DNA of 64,000 nt from Vibrio methylphosphonaticus (GTDB taxonomy: Bacteria > Pseudomonadota > Gammaproteobacteria > Enterobacterales > Vibrionaceae). Below the pieces are notes generated by a model, which saw only the letters and a list, made by a program, of their open reading frames with translations, did no database searches and was not told where the DNA came from. The stretch lies in assembly GCF_023634655.1 (NCBI RefSeq), contig NZ_JAMKMS010000005.1:62001-126000 (forward strand), written 5' to 3'. A program made the position numbers and the translations under genes. Below are positions 17,450-28,142 of the stretch, piece by piece. Numbering within the stretch: the stretch's first letter is position 1; each line of letters starts with the position of its first letter.

Positions 17450-18370
17450 ATGCTTAAATTCATTATGAAACGGATATTCGAAGCAATACCAACCTTGTTG
17501 GTATTAATTACTGTATCTTTTTTCCTGATGCGCTTTGCGCCAGGTAACCCTTTTTCAAGTGAGCGCCCACTTCCACCGGAAGTAATGGCGAACATTGAAG
17601 CGAAATACGGCCTTGATAAGCCTGTGTTCGAACAGTACACCACGTACTTAACGAATATCTTACAAGGTGATTTCGGCCCTTCTTTTAAATATCAAGACTA
17701 CACGGTAAATGAGCTGATCGCCGTGGCACTACCTGTGTCAGCAAAAGTCGGCTTTATCGCCTTTATTTTTACTGTGATCATGGGGGTAAGCGTCGGCACT
17801 ATCGCCGCCTTGAAGCATAATACCTGGGTCGACTACACCATAATGTCGACCGCCATGCTCGGGGTGGTAATGCCATCCTTTGTGTTGGCACCCGCATTGA
17901 TCTATCTGTTTTCACTCCATTGGAATATCTTCCCAGCAGGCGGTTGGCATGATGGCGGTATGAAGTATATCGTGCTACCCGTGATGGCAATGTCACTCCT
18001 TTATGTTGCAACATTTGCTCGTATCACTCGTGGCAGCATGATTGAAACGCTGAACAGTAACTTCATTCGCACTGCTCGCGCGAAAGGGCTGAGCTATCGT
18101 TACATCGTTCTTAAGCATGCTTTAAAACCTGCATTGCTCCCGGTTGTTTCTTATATGGGACCAGCGTTTGTTGGCATCATCACCGGTTCAGTGGTTGTTG
18201 AAACGATCTTCGGCTTGCCGGGTATTGGCAAACTGTTTGTGAATGCCGCATTTAACCGCGATTACTCGTTAGTAATGGGAGTCACCATCTTGATTGGTTT
18301 CCTCTTCATTCTTTTCAACGCTGTCGTTGATATTTTGCTAGCGATGATTGACCCGAAAATTCGTTACTAA
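17450..18370 (+). CDS. oppB: Oligopeptide ABC transporter permease OppB
   Basis: 306 residues, six membrane segments. The inner-membrane permease signature is the EAA loop in SNFIRTARAKGLSYRYIVLKH, and the ends MLKFIMKRI and MIDPKIRY match E. coli OppB. ATG 17450 is chosen because the E. coli protein starts MLKFI; an in-frame ATG at 17438 would add MSEF. Forms the channel with OppC. Confidence 0.96.
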   Translation: MLKFIMKRIFEAIPTLLVLITVSFFLMRFAPGNPFSSERPLPPEVMANIEAKYGLDKPVFEQYTTYLTNILQGDFGPSFKYQDYTVNELIAVALPVSAKVGFIAFIFTVIMGVSVGTIAALKHNTWVDYTIMSTAMLGVVMPSFVLAPALIYLFSLHWNIFPAGGWHDGGMKYIVLPVMAMSLLYVATFARITRGSMIETLNSNFIRTARAKGLSYRYIVLKHALKPALLPVVSYMGPAFVGIITGSVVVETIFGLPGIGKLFVNAAFNRDYSLVMGVTILIGFLFILFNAVVDILLAMIDPKIRY

Positions 18371-18382
18371 GGGAGTCCGGTG

Positions 18383-19288
18383 ATGATGTTAACGAAAAAA
18401 GAAAACTTGGAAGCGCTTGAAAAATTTTCCGAGAATCTAGAAATTGAAGGCCGCAGTTTGTGGCAAGACGCCCGAATTCGCTTTATGCGTAATAAAGCGG
18501 CAATGGTGAGTCTGTTTATCCTTACCTTGATGACGCTAGCGGTGATTTTCTTACCTATGTTTGCTCAGCATGCATTTGATGACACCGATTGGTACGCCAT
18601 GCACGCCGCACCAAGCGCTGAGCACTGGTTTGGTACCGACAGTTTAGGCCGTGACTTATATACACGTACACTTATCGGTGGTCGAATTTCACTGATGGTA
18701 GGGATTTTAGGCGCGTTTGTCGCGGTCTTGATTGGCACGTTATATGGCGCGACATCGGGGTTTATTGGCGGCCGTGTAGACCGTATTATGATGCGTATTC
18801 TTGAAATTTTATACGCAGTACCTTTCATGTTCCTAGTGATTGTTCTGGTCACATTCTTTGGCCGAAATATTGTCCTTATCTTTGTCGCTATCGGTGCGAT
18901 TGCTTGGCTGGATATGGCGCGTATTGTACGTGGACAAACTCTGAGCTTGCGTAATAAAGAGTTTATCGAAGCGGCGTATGTTTCAGGTGTGAGTAACTGG
19001 AAAATTATTACGAAGCACATTGTTCCTAACGTACTTGGTATTGTTGCAGTGTACTCAACGCTGCTTATTCCGAGTATGATTTTGACGGAATCTTTCCTTT
19101 CTTTCCTTGGCTTAGGTGTTCAAGAACCCATGACAAGTTGGGGCGCACTTCTACAAGAAGGCTCTCAAACTATGGAGGTCGCGATTTGGCAGTTGGTTTA
19201 TCCTGCCATCTTTATGGTCGTCACCTTGTTCTGCTTTAACTATGTTGGCGATGGTCTTCGTGACGCGCTTGATCCAAAAGACAGATAA
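18383..19288 (+). CDS. oppC: Oligopeptide ABC transporter permease OppC
   Basis: About 301 residues with six membrane segments and the OppC N-terminal cytoplasmic stretch LEALEKFSENLEIEGRSLW that matches the enterobacterial protein. The EAA loop lies in EFIEAAYVSGVSNWKIITKH. Start candidates GTG 18380, ATG 18383 and ATG 18386 are adjacent; 18383 matches the MML start of E. coli OppC. GGGAG precedes them. It is 12 bases after oppB. Confidence 0.96.
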   Translation: MMLTKKENLEALEKFSENLEIEGRSLWQDARIRFMRNKAAMVSLFILTLMTLAVIFLPMFAQHAFDDTDWYAMHAAPSAEHWFGTDSLGRDLYTRTLIGGRISLMVGILGAFVAVLIGTLYGATSGFIGGRVDRIMMRILEILYAVPFMFLVIVLVTFFGRNIVLIFVAIGAIAWLDMARIVRGQTLSLRNKEFIEAAYVSGVSNWKIITKHIVPNVLGIVAVYSTLLIPSMILTESFLSFLGLGVQEPMTSWGALLQEGSQTMEVAIWQLVYPAIFMVVTLFCFNYVGDGLRDALDPKDR

Positions 19289-19309
19289 GAATTAGAGAAA
19301 GGGATTAAT

Positions 19310-20281
19310 ATGAGCTTATTAGATGTCAAAGATCTGCGAGTCGAATTTACCACGCAAGATGGTATTGTGACGGCAGTTAACGATTTAAACTTCTCTCTAA
19401 ACCAAGGTGAAACCTTGGGCATTGTAGGAGAATCAGGGTCAGGTAAATCGCAGACGGTGTTTGCGATTATGGGCCTACTGGCTAAAAACGGTATTATTTC
19501 TGGTAGTGCAAAATTTGAAGGTAATGAAATCCTCAACTTGCCAGAAAAAGCGCTGAACAAGGTTCGCGCAGAACAAATTGCGATGATTTTCCAAGACCCA
19601 ATGACGTCGTTAAACCCTTATATGAAGGTGAGCGACCAATTGATGGAAGTGTTGATGCTTCACAAAGGTATGGGGAAATCAGAAGCGTTTGAAGAGTCTG
19701 TTCGTATGCTTGAAGCGGTGAAAATTCCAGAAGCTCGCAAGCGTATTACCATGTATCCACATGAGTTCTCTGGTGGTATGCGTCAGCGTGTAATGATAGC
19801 GATGGCGCTACTATGTCGCCCGAAACTGTTGATCGCAGATGAACCAACGACAGCACTTGATGTGACGGTACAAGCACAGATAATGGATCTATTGAACGAG
19901 CTAAAAAGTGAATTCAATACCGCCATTATTATGATCACCCACGATCTTGGTGTCGTAGCAGGATCGTGCGATAAGGTGTTAGTCATGTACGCTGGTCGTA
20001 CGATGGAGTACGGTACCGTGGATGAGATTTTCTACGAACCGACGCATCCTTATGCAGAAGGTCTGTTGAAAGCGATTCCTCGCTTAGATACTGAAGGCGA
20101 TATTTTACCTACGATTCCAGGTAACCCACCAAACTTGTTACGCTTGCCTACAGGGTGTCCTTACCAAGAGCGATGTCACCGAGTGACCGATCGTTGCCGT
20201 AAAGAAGCACCGATTCTGACGAGCTTTGGCCAAGACCGCCAACGCGCGTGTTTTTCTGATTGGGAGACGTGGGTACGATGA
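19310..20281 (+). CDS. oppD: Oligopeptide ABC transporter ATPase OppD
   Basis: 323 residues. Walker A GESGSGKS (about 38-45), ABC signature FSGGMRQR, Walker B LLIADEPTTALD and the H-loop TH are present, and the C-terminal oligopeptide-transporter extension has the cysteine cluster CPYQERCHRVTDRC expected for the OppD/F iron-sulfur-like motif. It hydrolyses ATP to drive peptide import and pairs with OppF, whose start overlaps its stop (ATGA). Confidence 0.96.
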   Translation: MSLLDVKDLRVEFTTQDGIVTAVNDLNFSLNQGETLGIVGESGSGKSQTVFAIMGLLAKNGIISGSAKFEGNEILNLPEKALNKVRAEQIAMIFQDPMTSLNPYMKVSDQLMEVLMLHKGMGKSEAFEESVRMLEAVKIPEARKRITMYPHEFSGGMRQRVMIAMALLCRPKLLIADEPTTALDVTVQAQIMDLLNELKSEFNTAIIMITHDLGVVAGSCDKVLVMYAGRTMEYGTVDEIFYEPTHPYAEGLLKAIPRLDTEGDILPTIPGNPPNLLRLPTGCPYQERCHRVTDRCRKEAPILTSFGQDRQRACFSDWETWVR

Positions 20282-21279
20282 ACGCTATGACAGATAATAA
20301 ACAGTTAATTCTTGATGTTAAAAACTTAAAAGTACATTTTAGTATTGCGTCGAAGTCGGCATGGCCTTGGTCAAAACCGGCCAATCTAAAAGCCGTTGAT
20401 GGCGTCGATGTTCACCTATTTGAAGGTGAAACATTGGGCGTTGTGGGTGAGTCTGGTTGCGGAAAGTCGACGTTTGCACGCGCCATCATTGGACTGGTTG
20501 AAGCCACCGATGGTGAAGTCATGTGGTTAGGACAAGACCTGACTAAAATGCAGGCGGTTCAACGTCGTGAGACTCGCAAAGAAATTCAGATGATTTTCCA
20601 AGACCCGTTAGCCTCACTGAACCCTAGAATGACCGTTGGTGACATCATCGCCGAGCCTTTGCAAACCTTCTACCCAGCGCTATCTAAGCAAGAGGTGAAA
20701 GAGCAGGTGAAAGAGATGATGACCAAGGTAGGGTTACTGCCTAACGTTATCAACCGTTATCCTCACGAGTTTTCGGGTGGTCAGTGTCAGCGTATTGGTA
20801 TTGCTCGCGCCCTGATCCTTAAACCAAAAATGATCATTTGTGACGAACCAGTATCAGCGCTTGATGTATCTATTCAAGCACAAGTGGTGAACTTGCTGAA
20901 AGAGTTACAAACCGAGTTAGGTTTAAGCTTAGTGTTCATTGCGCATGATTTATCGGTAGTGAAACACATCTCTGATCGTGTCCTAGTGATGTATCTGGGT
21001 AACGCAGTGGAGTTAGGAGAAGCGGATGCATTATTTGCTGACCCTAAACACCCGTATACTAAAGCATTGATGTCAGCAGTACCGATTCCGGATCCTAAGC
21101 TTGAGCGTAATAAGACCATTCAGATGCTTGAAGGGGATTTGCCGTCGCCAATCAATCCGCCGTCTGGTTGTGTGTTTAGAACACGTTGCCCACAAGCGAC
21201 AGAGCAATGTGCACAACACAAGCCGGGGCTTCAGGGAACGGATGTACACGCCGTGTCGTGTTTGAACGTCTCTGTTTAG
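20278..21279 (+). CDS. oppF: Oligopeptide ABC transporter ATPase OppF
   Basis: 333 residues. Walker A GESGCGKS, signature FSGGQCQR, Walker B MIICDEPVSALD, and the C-terminal CVFRTRCPQATEQC cysteine motif. ATG 20278 overlaps the oppD stop in an ATGA arrangement, indicating translational coupling; the longer upstream frame is inside oppD and is rejected. It completes the opp operon, closed by the terminator at 21373. Confidence 0.96.
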   Translation: MNAMTDNKQLILDVKNLKVHFSIASKSAWPWSKPANLKAVDGVDVHLFEGETLGVVGESGCGKSTFARAIIGLVEATDGEVMWLGQDLTKMQAVQRRETRKEIQMIFQDPLASLNPRMTVGDIIAEPLQTFYPALSKQEVKEQVKEMMTKVGLLPNVINRYPHEFSGGQCQRIGIARALILKPKMIICDEPVSALDVSIQAQVVNLLKELQTELGLSLVFIAHDLSVVKHISDRVLVMYLGNAVELGEADALFADPKHPYTKALMSAVPIPDPKLERNKTIQMLEGDLPSPINPPSGCVFRTRCPQATEQCAQHKPGLQGTDVHAVSCLNVSV

Positions 21280-21372
21280 TGCTGTTATCTATTGTTCTCG
21301 GTATTGAGAAATGCCGGACAATCGTGCACTGATAATACAAGCTAAGTAACTTTTCAGCCTGTGACAGGCCTA

Positions 21373-21404
21373 AGCGCGACATCAAATTGAGTCGCGCTTT
21401 TTTT
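21373..21404 (+). terminator. Terminator of the opp operon
   Basis: AGCGCGAC / GTCGCGCT stem with a 10-nt loop followed by seven T residues, 93 bases after the oppF stop. Confidence 0.88.
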
Positions 21405-21507
21405 GTTTCTTCAATTTATTCGAACGTCTCCTTTCACTTATCCCACTGAACCTTTGTGATGCGGTTTTCTATACTGTCTTCAACGTAAAGTAAGGAGAGA
21501 GCAGATT

Positions 21508-22458
21508 ATGGGCAAACTAGTTGATGGCGTATGGCATGATGTTTGGTACGACACGAAAAAAAGTGGCGGGAAATTCGTTCGCGAAGATGCTGGCTTTCGT
21601 CACTGGGTCAAAAATAATCCCGAGGCAGAATTTCAACCGGAATCAGGGCGCTATCACCTTTATGTCTCTCTAGCGTGCCCTTGGGCGCACCGTACGTTGA
21701 TCTTTCGTGCTCTCAAAGGGTTAGAATCTCATATTGACGTCACCGTTGTTTGTCCAGATATGCTAGATAAAGGTTGGTCTTTTGGGCTTCCAGAGCCTCT
21801 GTTTGGACACAGCCATTTACATCAAATGTATACTCAAGCAAAAGAGGATTACAGTGGGCGTGTCACTGTACCTGTGTTGTGGGATAAAAAGACGCAAACT
21901 ATTGTGAGCAATGAGTCATCTGAAATTATTCGCATGTTCAACACAGAATTCAATGCACTCACGGGGGATGTTAAGGATTATTACCCGGCGAATTTACAAA
22001 AACAGATTGATGAGTGGAATGAGTTTGTTTATCCCGCGATTAATAACGGGGTCTATCGGTGCGGGTTTGCGACGACGCAAGAAGCGTATGAAGAGGCGTA
22101 CCATGCCCTGTTTTCTGCATTAGACAAAGTGGACCAGCACCTTGCAACGCACCGCTACTTGGCAGGGGAGCAAATAACAGAAGCAGATTGGCGATTGTTT
22201 ACTACCTTAGTGCGTTTTGATGCCGTTTATGTTGGGCATTTTAAATGCAATAAGAAGCGTATTGCTGACTACTCAAACATTCAAGGCTACTTAAAAGAGC
22301 TGTATCAGGTTGAAGGCATTAAAGAGACGACAGATTTTTATCATATCAAACGCCACTATTACTTTAGTCATGCAGGGATCAACCCAACTCAAGTGGTGCC
22401 ATTGGGACCAGACTTAGATCTTGAGACGTCCCATGAGCGAGATACTTTATCTCGTTAA
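21508..22458 (+). CDS. Glutathionyl-hydroquinone reductase (xi-class glutathione S-transferase)
   Basis: 316 residues. The catalytic cysteine lies in ACPWAHRTLI (about residue 54), the thioredoxin-like cis-proline block is VPVLWDKKTQTIVSNESSEI, and the C-terminal helical domain has the YVGHFKCNKKRIADY block of the YqjG/EcmB family. These enzymes remove glutathione from glutathionyl-hydroquinones. AAGGAGAG precedes the ATG. It lies between opp and pta, an order also recalled for V. cholerae. Confidence 0.92.
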   Translation: MGKLVDGVWHDVWYDTKKSGGKFVREDAGFRHWVKNNPEAEFQPESGRYHLYVSLACPWAHRTLIFRALKGLESHIDVTVVCPDMLDKGWSFGLPEPLFGHSHLHQMYTQAKEDYSGRVTVPVLWDKKTQTIVSNESSEIIRMFNTEFNALTGDVKDYYPANLQKQIDEWNEFVYPAINNGVYRCGFATTQEAYEEAYHALFSALDKVDQHLATHRYLAGEQITEADWRLFTTLVRFDAVYVGHFKCNKKRIADYSNIQGYLKELYQVEGIKETTDFYHIKRHYYFSHAGINPTQVVPLGPDLDLETSHERDTLSR

Positions 22459-22532
22459 GTTAAGACAAGTTAAGGTTGCGCGACTGAGTTAGCTTTAATG
22501 AGCCAGTTGGCTTTAACCACAAACTCTAGACA

Positions 22533-22559
22533 CAAAAAAGCCTCCAGATGGAGGCTTTC
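22533..22559. terminator. Bidirectional terminator between the GST-family gene and pta
   Basis: AAAAAGCCTCC-agat-GGAGGCTTT stem flanked by A and T runs; it serves both converging genes. Confidence 0.87.
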
Positions 22560-22582
22560 GTCATTCAGGCGTTAAACAAAGA

Positions 22583-24727
22583 TTAACCTTGCTCTTGGCT
22601 TGATTGAATCGCTGTTAGTGCGATGGTGTAAACGATATCGTCTACTAACGCGCCACGTGACAAGTCATTAACTGGTTTGCGCATGCCTTGAAGCATTGGA
22701 CCAATTGAAACAAGGTCAGCAGAACGTTGTACCGCTTTGTATGTCGTGTTACCTGTGTTTAGGTCAGGGAATACGAATACGGTTGCTTTACCTGCAACTG
22801 GCGAGTTCGGTGCTTTAGAAGCAGCAACATTTTCCATGATAGCAGCGTCGTACTGTAGCGGACCGTCAATGATAAGATCAGGACGTTTTGCTTGAGCAAG
22901 TTTTGTTGCTTCACGTACTTTATCAACATCTGCACCTTTACCAGATTCACCAGTAGAGTATGAGATCATCGCAACACGTGGTTCGATACCAAATGCAGTC
23001 GCAGAATCTGCAGATTGGATTGCAATCTCTGCAAGCTGCTCTGCTGTTGGATCTGGGTTGATTGCACAGTCACCGTAAACCAATACTTGATCAGGCAGAA
23101 GCATGAAGAAGATTGAGGATACAATAGACGCATCAGGCGCCGTTTTGATGATTTGGAACGGAGGTACGATAGTGTTTGCTGTCGTGTGCACTGCACCAGA
23201 AACCAAACCGTCAACTTCGTTGTTTTCTAGCATCATTGTGCCCAAGAAAACAGAGTCTTGAAGTTTTTCACGAGCAACAACTTCTGTCATGCCTTTCGCA
23301 CCACGAAGCTCAACAAGACGAGCAACGTAATTGTCACGTACCGCATCAGCATCGATAATTTGTACGCCAGCACCTAATTCAACGCCCTGTTGCGCAGCAA
23401 CGCGGCGAATCTCTTCAGGATTACCAAGAAGCACACATTCAGCAATACCACGCTCTGCACAAATAGCCGCCGCTTTAACGGTACGTGGCTCATCGCCTTC
23501 TGGAAGTACGATGCGCTTGCCAGCTTTACGAGCGAACTCAGTTAGCTGGTAACGGAATGCTGGTGGGCTCAAACGACGAGACTTTTCAGTTCCTTCCGTC
23601 ATTGATTCAATCCAGTTGCCGTCGACATGGCCAGCAACGTGATCATTGATGAACTCAATACGCTCTTTATCATCTGCAGGTACTTCAATGCTAAAGCTTT
23701 GAAGGTTTAGAGATGTTTGCCATGTGTTACCTTGCGCCTTGAATATTGGCAGGCCAGAATCTAGTGCTGGCTTAATAAGGTCACGGATTTCAGCCGGAAT
23801 GTCGTATCCGCCAGTTAGCAAGATAGCGCCAATTTCAACACCGTTCATTGAAGCAAGTGCGGCCGCAACGATAACGTCTGGACGATCCGCTGAAGTGACA
23901 AGCAATGAGCCTGGCTTGAAGTGCTCAATCATGTTTGGAAGTGAGCGTGCACAGAACGTAATGCTCTTAACGCGACGCGTAGCAATGTCGCCTTCGTTGA
24001 TGATTTCAGCATTTAGATGCTGAGCCATATCGATAGCACGAGTTGCAATAAGGTCGATGCTCCAAGGCACACAACCTAGTACACGAATTGGACTAGTGTT
24101 GAAGATTTCCATCACTTTTAATTCGTTTTGCTTGGCAGTGTCAGCATCATCAAAGATTTCAGAAAGGTCAGGGCGAGTACGGCCTGCTTCATCGACTGGT
24201 GCATTCAATTTGTTGATGATAACGCCAGAGATGTTCTTATTTTTTGTGCCACCAAAGTTTGAACACGCAACTTCAATACGCTCTTTCAGCTGTACTGGGT
24301 TGTCTGTGCTTGGCGTTGCAACCATGACGATTTCTGCACCAAGTGTCGCGGCAATTTCTGCGTTCACTTGGTTAGCAAATGGGTGCTTACGAGTTGGTAC
24401 TAGACCTTCGATTAGAGTTACGTCCGCATCTTTGTTGATTTGGTTATAACGTTCAACAACGGTTTCTAGTAGCTCATCCATGTTGTCGTTACCAATTAGG
24501 CTTTCAGCAACAGACATTTGAAGAGGAGAACCAATTTTCATGTCGCTGTTCGCGGCAACGATAGTTGTGGTTAGATCAGGCTGATCACCACCGCTACGAG
24601 GTTGAGCAATTGGTTTGTAGAAAGAAACTTTAACACCTTTACGCTCCATTGCGCGCAGGAGACCCATGCTAACGCTTGTTAGGCCGACGCCTGCGCTAGT
24701 AGGGATAAGCATAATAGTACGGGACAT
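22583..24727 (-). CDS. pta: Phosphate acetyltransferase Pta
   Basis: 714 residues, the long enterobacterial-type Pta with three parts: an N-terminal P-loop-like/BioD-type domain ([20 protein letters not shown]), a central DRTGG domain, and the C-terminal catalytic PTA_PTB domain (about 390-710, with [24 protein letters not shown] and [16 protein letters not shown]). It interconverts acetyl-CoA and acetyl phosphate in the acetate switch. It is downstream of ackA on the same strand, separated by a hairpin at 24815, so probably partly co-transcribed. Confidence 0.97.
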   Translation of the reverse strand: MSRTIMLIPTSAGVGLTSVSMGLLRAMERKGVKVSFYKPIAQPRSGGDQPDLTTTIVAANSDMKIGSPLQMSVAESLIGNDNMDELLETVVERYNQINKDADVTLIEGLVPTRKHPFANQVNAEIAATLGAEIVMVATPSTDNPVQLKERIEVACSNFGGTKNKNISGVIINKLNAPVDEAGRTRPDLSEIFDDADTAKQNELKVMEIFNTSPIRVLGCVPWSIDLIATRAIDMAQHLNAEIINEGDIATRRVKSITFCARSLPNMIEHFKPGSLLVTSADRPDVIVAAALASMNGVEIGAILLTGGYDIPAEIRDLIKPALDSGLPIFKAQGNTWQTSLNLQSFSIEVPADDKERIEFINDHVAGHVDGNWIESMTEGTEKSRRLSPPAFRYQLTEFARKAGKRIVLPEGDEPRTVKAAAICAERGIAECVLLGNPEEIRRVAAQQGVELGAGVQIIDADAVRDNYVARLVELRGAKGMTEVVAREKLQDSVFLGTMMLENNEVDGLVSGAVHTTANTIVPPFQIIKTAPDASIVSSIFFMLLPDQVLVYGDCAINPDPTAEQLAEIAIQSADSATAFGIEPRVAMISYSTGESGKGADVDKVREATKLAQAKRPDLIIDGPLQYDAAIMENVAASKAPNSPVAGKATVFVFPDLNTGNTTYKAVQRSADLVSIGPMLQGMRKPVNDLSRGALVDDIVYTIALTAIQSSQEQG

Positions 24728-24814
24728 TCTTTGAGCACCTCAAACTATAATAGGGGGAAGAAGCTCAGCGCATTTATGCACTTCGATTGGGGGCAAGCGA
24801 GAAAACTGAGCTTA

Positions 24815-24850
24815 ATAAAAAACTGGCCGACCCAAAGGTCAGCCAGTTTG
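24815..24850 (-). terminator. Hairpin between ackA and pta
   Basis: On the minus strand AAACTGGCTGACC pairs with GGTCGGCCAGTTT across a short loop, followed by TTTTTTATT. It lies right after the ackA stop and would reduce read-through into pta. Confidence 0.8.
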
Positions 24851-24854
24851 AATC

Positions 24855-26051
24855 TTAAAGACCTGCTAGACGCGCAGTGTCTTCGGCAATAACTAGCTCT
24901 TCGTTAGTCGAGATAACCATTGCTGGGATGCGGCTGTCAGCTGAAGTGATAGTACCTTCACCACCGAAGCGAGCTTTCAGGTTAGCGTCGCCATCAACTT
25001 CAATACCGAATACGCCTAGACGGTTAAGAACCATCTCACGGATTGGTGCAGAGTTCTCACCGATACCACCAGTAAATACGATAGCGTCTAGACGACCATC
25101 TAGAGTTGCCGTGTAGCCAGCAACGTATTTTGCAAGGCGGTGACAGAACACGTCCATCGCACGAGTTGCTTCTTCTTTCTCGCCGTAGTTGTCTTCAACA
25201 AAACGACAGTCAGAAGTCACTTCAGTTAGACCTTGTAGACCTGACTCTTTAGTTAGCATGTTGTTGATTTGCTCAACAGAGTAGCCCAGTGCGTCGTGTA
25301 GGTGGAAGATGATAGCAGGATCGATGTCACCACAACGAGTACCCATCACAAGACCTTCAAGTGGCGTAAGACCCATTGAAGTATCTACAGACTCACCATT
25401 TTTGATAGCACACACTGATGCGCCGTTACCAAGGTGGCAGTTGATGATGTTTAGTTCGTTTGTTGGCTTGCCAAGCAGTTGTGCTGCTTCACGAGCGATA
25501 AACAGGTGAGAAGTACCGTGCATGCCGTAACGACGGATACCGTGCTCTTTGTACAGGTTGTACGGTAGTGCGTATAGGTATGACTCTTGAGGCATTGTTT
25601 GGTGGAACGCTGTGTCAAATACTGCAACGTTTTTCAGTTCAGGGAAGCTGTGCTTCGCCGCTTCAATACCGATGATGTGAGCAGGGTTGTGAAGAGGTGC
25701 AAATGTTGCAGAATCTTCGATACCTTTAAGAACGTCATCAGTGATCAATGCAGATTTAGTGAATTGCTCGCCGCCGTGAACGATACGGTGACCGATCGCG
25801 CCAAGGTTAGCTTTAAGCTCAGGCTTAGAAGCAAGAATAGTATCTACCATGAACGCTAGTGCTTCTTCGTGAGCTGCACCGTTGCCTAGTTGTGCTTCGT
25901 GCTTACCATCAAGTTTCCACTTGATACGTGCTTCAGGAAGGTGAAGACACTCAGCAAGACCTGTTAGGTGCTCGTCACCAGTGGTTGCGTCAACGATAGC
26001 GAACTTAAGAGAAGAACTGCCGCAGTTTAGAACTAAAACTAGCTTAGACAT
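24855..26051 (-). CDS. ackA: Acetate kinase AckA
   Basis: 398 residues of the acetate/propionate kinase family. The phosphate motif [13 protein letters not shown] at the N-terminus, [10 protein letters not shown], the family signature in [11 protein letters not shown] and the adenosine-binding [14 protein letters not shown] are all present. It converts acetyl phosphate plus ADP to acetate plus ATP. Divergent from yfbV, as in E. coli; the first gene of the ackA-pta pair. Confidence 0.98.
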   Translation of the reverse strand: MSKLVLVLNCGSSSLKFAIVDATTGDEHLTGLAECLHLPEARIKWKLDGKHEAQLGNGAAHEEALAFMVDTILASKPELKANLGAIGHRIVHGGEQFTKSALITDDVLKGIEDSATFAPLHNPAHIIGIEAAKHSFPELKNVAVFDTAFHQTMPQESYLYALPYNLYKEHGIRRYGMHGTSHLFIAREAAQLLGKPTNELNIINCHLGNGASVCAIKNGESVDTSMGLTPLEGLVMGTRCGDIDPAIIFHLHDALGYSVEQINNMLTKESGLQGLTEVTSDCRFVEDNYGEKEEATRAMDVFCHRLAKYVAGYTATLDGRLDAIVFTGGIGENSAPIREMVLNRLGVFGIEVDGDANLKARFGGEGTITSADSRIPAMVISTNEELVIAEDTARLAGL

Positions 26052-26382
26052 TAAAGGTTACCTGTAATTTGTCTGATCCAAGATCAAGGGTATAAATTCT
26101 CAAGGCTAAGAAAGTACAAATTGTTACGATTCAGCCTTGATCAAAAATTCTACAATTGCCGTATAATCATAAGCGATTTTCCCAGAAAATCACCTTTGCG
26201 TCCTTGCGACGTTCATCTCGGAGTTGCCTTATTCGAAAATAAAGTCAACAATGAGACTGAGGTTGCGCAGAGAATAACGATATTGCCTAATGATAACAAA
26301 ATAAATTTGAAAGAATATTAACTTTCGTCAATATTTTGCGTTTTTATTTGAATGGTTAAACTTTTTTTTAGTGAGGTTGCTG
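26052..26382. other. Divergent promoter region ackA / yfbV
   Basis: 331 bases without a gene. It contains TTGATCTTGGATCAG-like symmetry near 26083 (minus strand), which has the wrong spacing for a canonical FNR site, and an AT-rich stretch from 26280 to 26370 likely to hold the yfbV promoter. Nothing else stands out. Confidence 0.4.
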
Positions 26383-26835
26383 ATGAGTGAGAGACTAAGC
26401 TTAACTCAGAGTTTAAAAAATGGTCAGAAGTACATGGATACTTGGCCTATGAGAAAAGAGTTAACCCCCCTGTTTCCAGAGCAGCGTATTATTAAAGCGA
26501 CAAAGTTTGCTGTTAAAGTGATGCCAGCGGTGGCGGCAATCAGTGTGCTGACTCAAATGGTCTTTAATAACGCGCAGGCGATGCCTCAAACTATTGTCAT
26601 TGCACTGTTTGCGATTAGTTTGCCGTTACAAGGCATGTGGTGGTTAGGGAACCGCTCAAACACCAAGCTTCCGCCCGCTCTTGCTTCATGGTATCGAGAG
26701 CTGCATCAAAAAGTAACCGAGACGGGTTACGCACTAGAACCGTTAAAAGCAAAGCCCCGCTATAAAGAGTTAGCAATTATATTGAACAAAGCCTTTAGGC
26801 AACTCGACCGCAGTTCTTTTGACCGCTGGTTTTAG
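26383..26835 (+). CDS. yfbV: UPF0208 inner-membrane protein YfbV
   Basis: 150 residues with two membrane segments (about 48-68 and 73-93) and the family block [21 protein letters not shown]-like near the N-terminus. The homologue in E. coli (YfbV) sits next to ackA and has been linked to Ter macrodomain insulation; that role is family knowledge and not visible here. ATG 26383 matches the family start; the GTG at 26371 would add MRLL and is rejected. Confidence 0.92.
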   Translation: MSERLSLTQSLKNGQKYMDTWPMRKELTPLFPEQRIIKATKFAVKVMPAVAAISVLTQMVFNNAQAMPQTIVIALFAISLPLQGMWWLGNRSNTKLPPALASWYRELHQKVTETGYALEPLKAKPRYKELAIILNKAFRQLDRSSFDRWF

Positions 26836-26925
26836 TGTTGGGGCGCCCTGATGCTCAAAGTAGGTAGATGCTCACATTTTCAAACGCTACCAGCTTTAAA
26901 CGGACTCATGTTTTACCACATCTCA

Positions 26926-26958
26926 ACAGCTTGCTAATGTAGCAAGCTGTTTTTTTAT
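26926..26958 (+). terminator. Terminator after yfbV
   Basis: ACAGCTTGCTA-atg-TAGCAAGCTGT perfect 11-bp stem followed by seven T residues. Confidence 0.92.
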
Positions 26959-27023
26959 CATCATTCGTCAGCATGTTGCCCCAAATGTTGATCATTCTAT
27001 TTCCCTTCTCTCTTTCCCATCGT

Positions 27024-28142
27024 TCATTCAGTTTGCGTTACGTTGTTAGAACGAGTGATCGTATAAATGCCTCCAGAATCGGTGGAGAACCACACGGCCC
27101 CTTTGCTATCTGAAGTAATGTCTCGAATCCTCTCATTTAACGTTTCGTAGTAGCGGCGCTCTTCTAGTACCTGACCTGCTTGGTTGACATCTAATAGGTT
27201 GATGTGGGTTAGTTTTAGCGCGCCAATCAACAATTTTCCTTCAAGACGAGGGAAGGTTTGGCTTGGATAAATATACAAAGAGCCCGGTGCGATAGAGGGG
27301 ATATACACTTTTTTAGGTGCTGCTATTCCCTCTTTTTCTGTTGCTTCTCCTACCGTGATCGGGCCCCAGTATTCTTTGCCATGTGAGGTGATTGGCCAGC
27401 CGTAGTTTTGTCCTTTTTCTATTAGGTTTAATTCGTCTCCGCCGCGAGGACCGTGCTCAATAGCCCAAAGTTGTTGGGTTCTTGGGTGATAGGCAATACC
27501 TTGTGGATTGCGGTGCCCATAGCTGTATATCTCAGGTTGAAACTTTTTATTGGCAATGAAGGGGTTGCTGTCTGGAATGCTACCGTCGAGGTTGAGGCGA
27601 ATAATCGTCCCGGCATGAGTTGTCGTGTCTTGTCCGTTTTCTCTTTCGCCGGCGTCACCAATAGTCATGAAGATAAAGTCATCTTGAATCACTAGCCGGC
27701 TACCGAAATGTCGGCCGGTCGTCACCATTACATTACTTGTGAATATATCTTGCCAGTCAGTAAGGGAATGTTGATCGAGGGTCGCTTTTGCAAGGGTTGG
27801 CGCGCCGCCGTCTCCATCCGCGCCAGGCTTAGCGTAAGTAAAAAAGTACTCGTTGGGCTTTTGTGGGCTCTTAACGATATCCATCAAGCCACCTTGTCCG
27901 CCACTATATATTGTTGGAAGTCCATTGATGGGTTTAACTTGCCCTGTATCTGAATTGAGCATCACTACACGCCCATCACGGAGTGTGATTAATAGTTGAT
28001 CGTCAGACGTGGTTTCGATACCCCAAGGCACGCCAGAGAGTTGGGTTATTTTCTCGTATTGACTACTCTCAAACTCTTTACTGGATGCGGTGCTCACAGC
28101 CATGCTGATTAAACCCATCATGACCAATATGTTGGTTTTCAT
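27024..28142 (-). CDS. PQQ-dependent aldose sugar dehydrogenase family protein (YliI-like)
   Basis: 372 residues with a signal peptide (MKTNILVMMGLISMAVSTASS). It is a six-bladed propeller of the glucose/sorbosone dehydrogenase family, recognisable from YGHRNPQGIAYHP, WAIEHGPRGGDELN and NYGWPITSHGKEYWGP. E. coli YliI oxidises aldoses with PQQ in the periplasm. No pqq biosynthesis genes are visible in the window, so cofactor source is unknown. GGGGGAAGAC precedes the ATG. Confidence 0.88.
   Translation of the reverse strand: MKTNILVMMGLISMAVSTASSKEFESSQYEKITQLSGVPWGIETTSDDQLLITLRDGRVVMLNSDTGQVKPINGLPTIYSGGQGGLMDIVKSPQKPNEYFFTYAKPGADGDGGAPTLAKATLDQHSLTDWQDIFTSNVMVTTGRHFGSRLVIQDDFIFMTIGDAGERENGQDTTTHAGTIIRLNLDGSIPDSNPFIANKKFQPEIYSYGHRNPQGIAYHPRTQQLWAIEHGPRGGDELNLIEKGQNYGWPITSHGKEYWGPITVGEATEKEGIAAPKKVYIPSIAPGSLYIYPSQTFPRLEGKLLIGALKLTHINLLDVNQAGQVLEERRYYETLNERIRDITSDSKGAVWFSTDSGGIYTITRSNNVTQTE

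Noticed and set aside
22759-24449. Several ORFs within pta on both strands
   Set aside because: They are other-frame readings of a strongly supported 714-residue enzyme; repetitive Leu/Gln or Ser/Ala composition is typical of shadows.
26080-26100. FNR site upstream of ackA
   Set aside because: TTGAT and ATCAG half-sites are spaced five bases apart rather than four, and the right half is imperfect.
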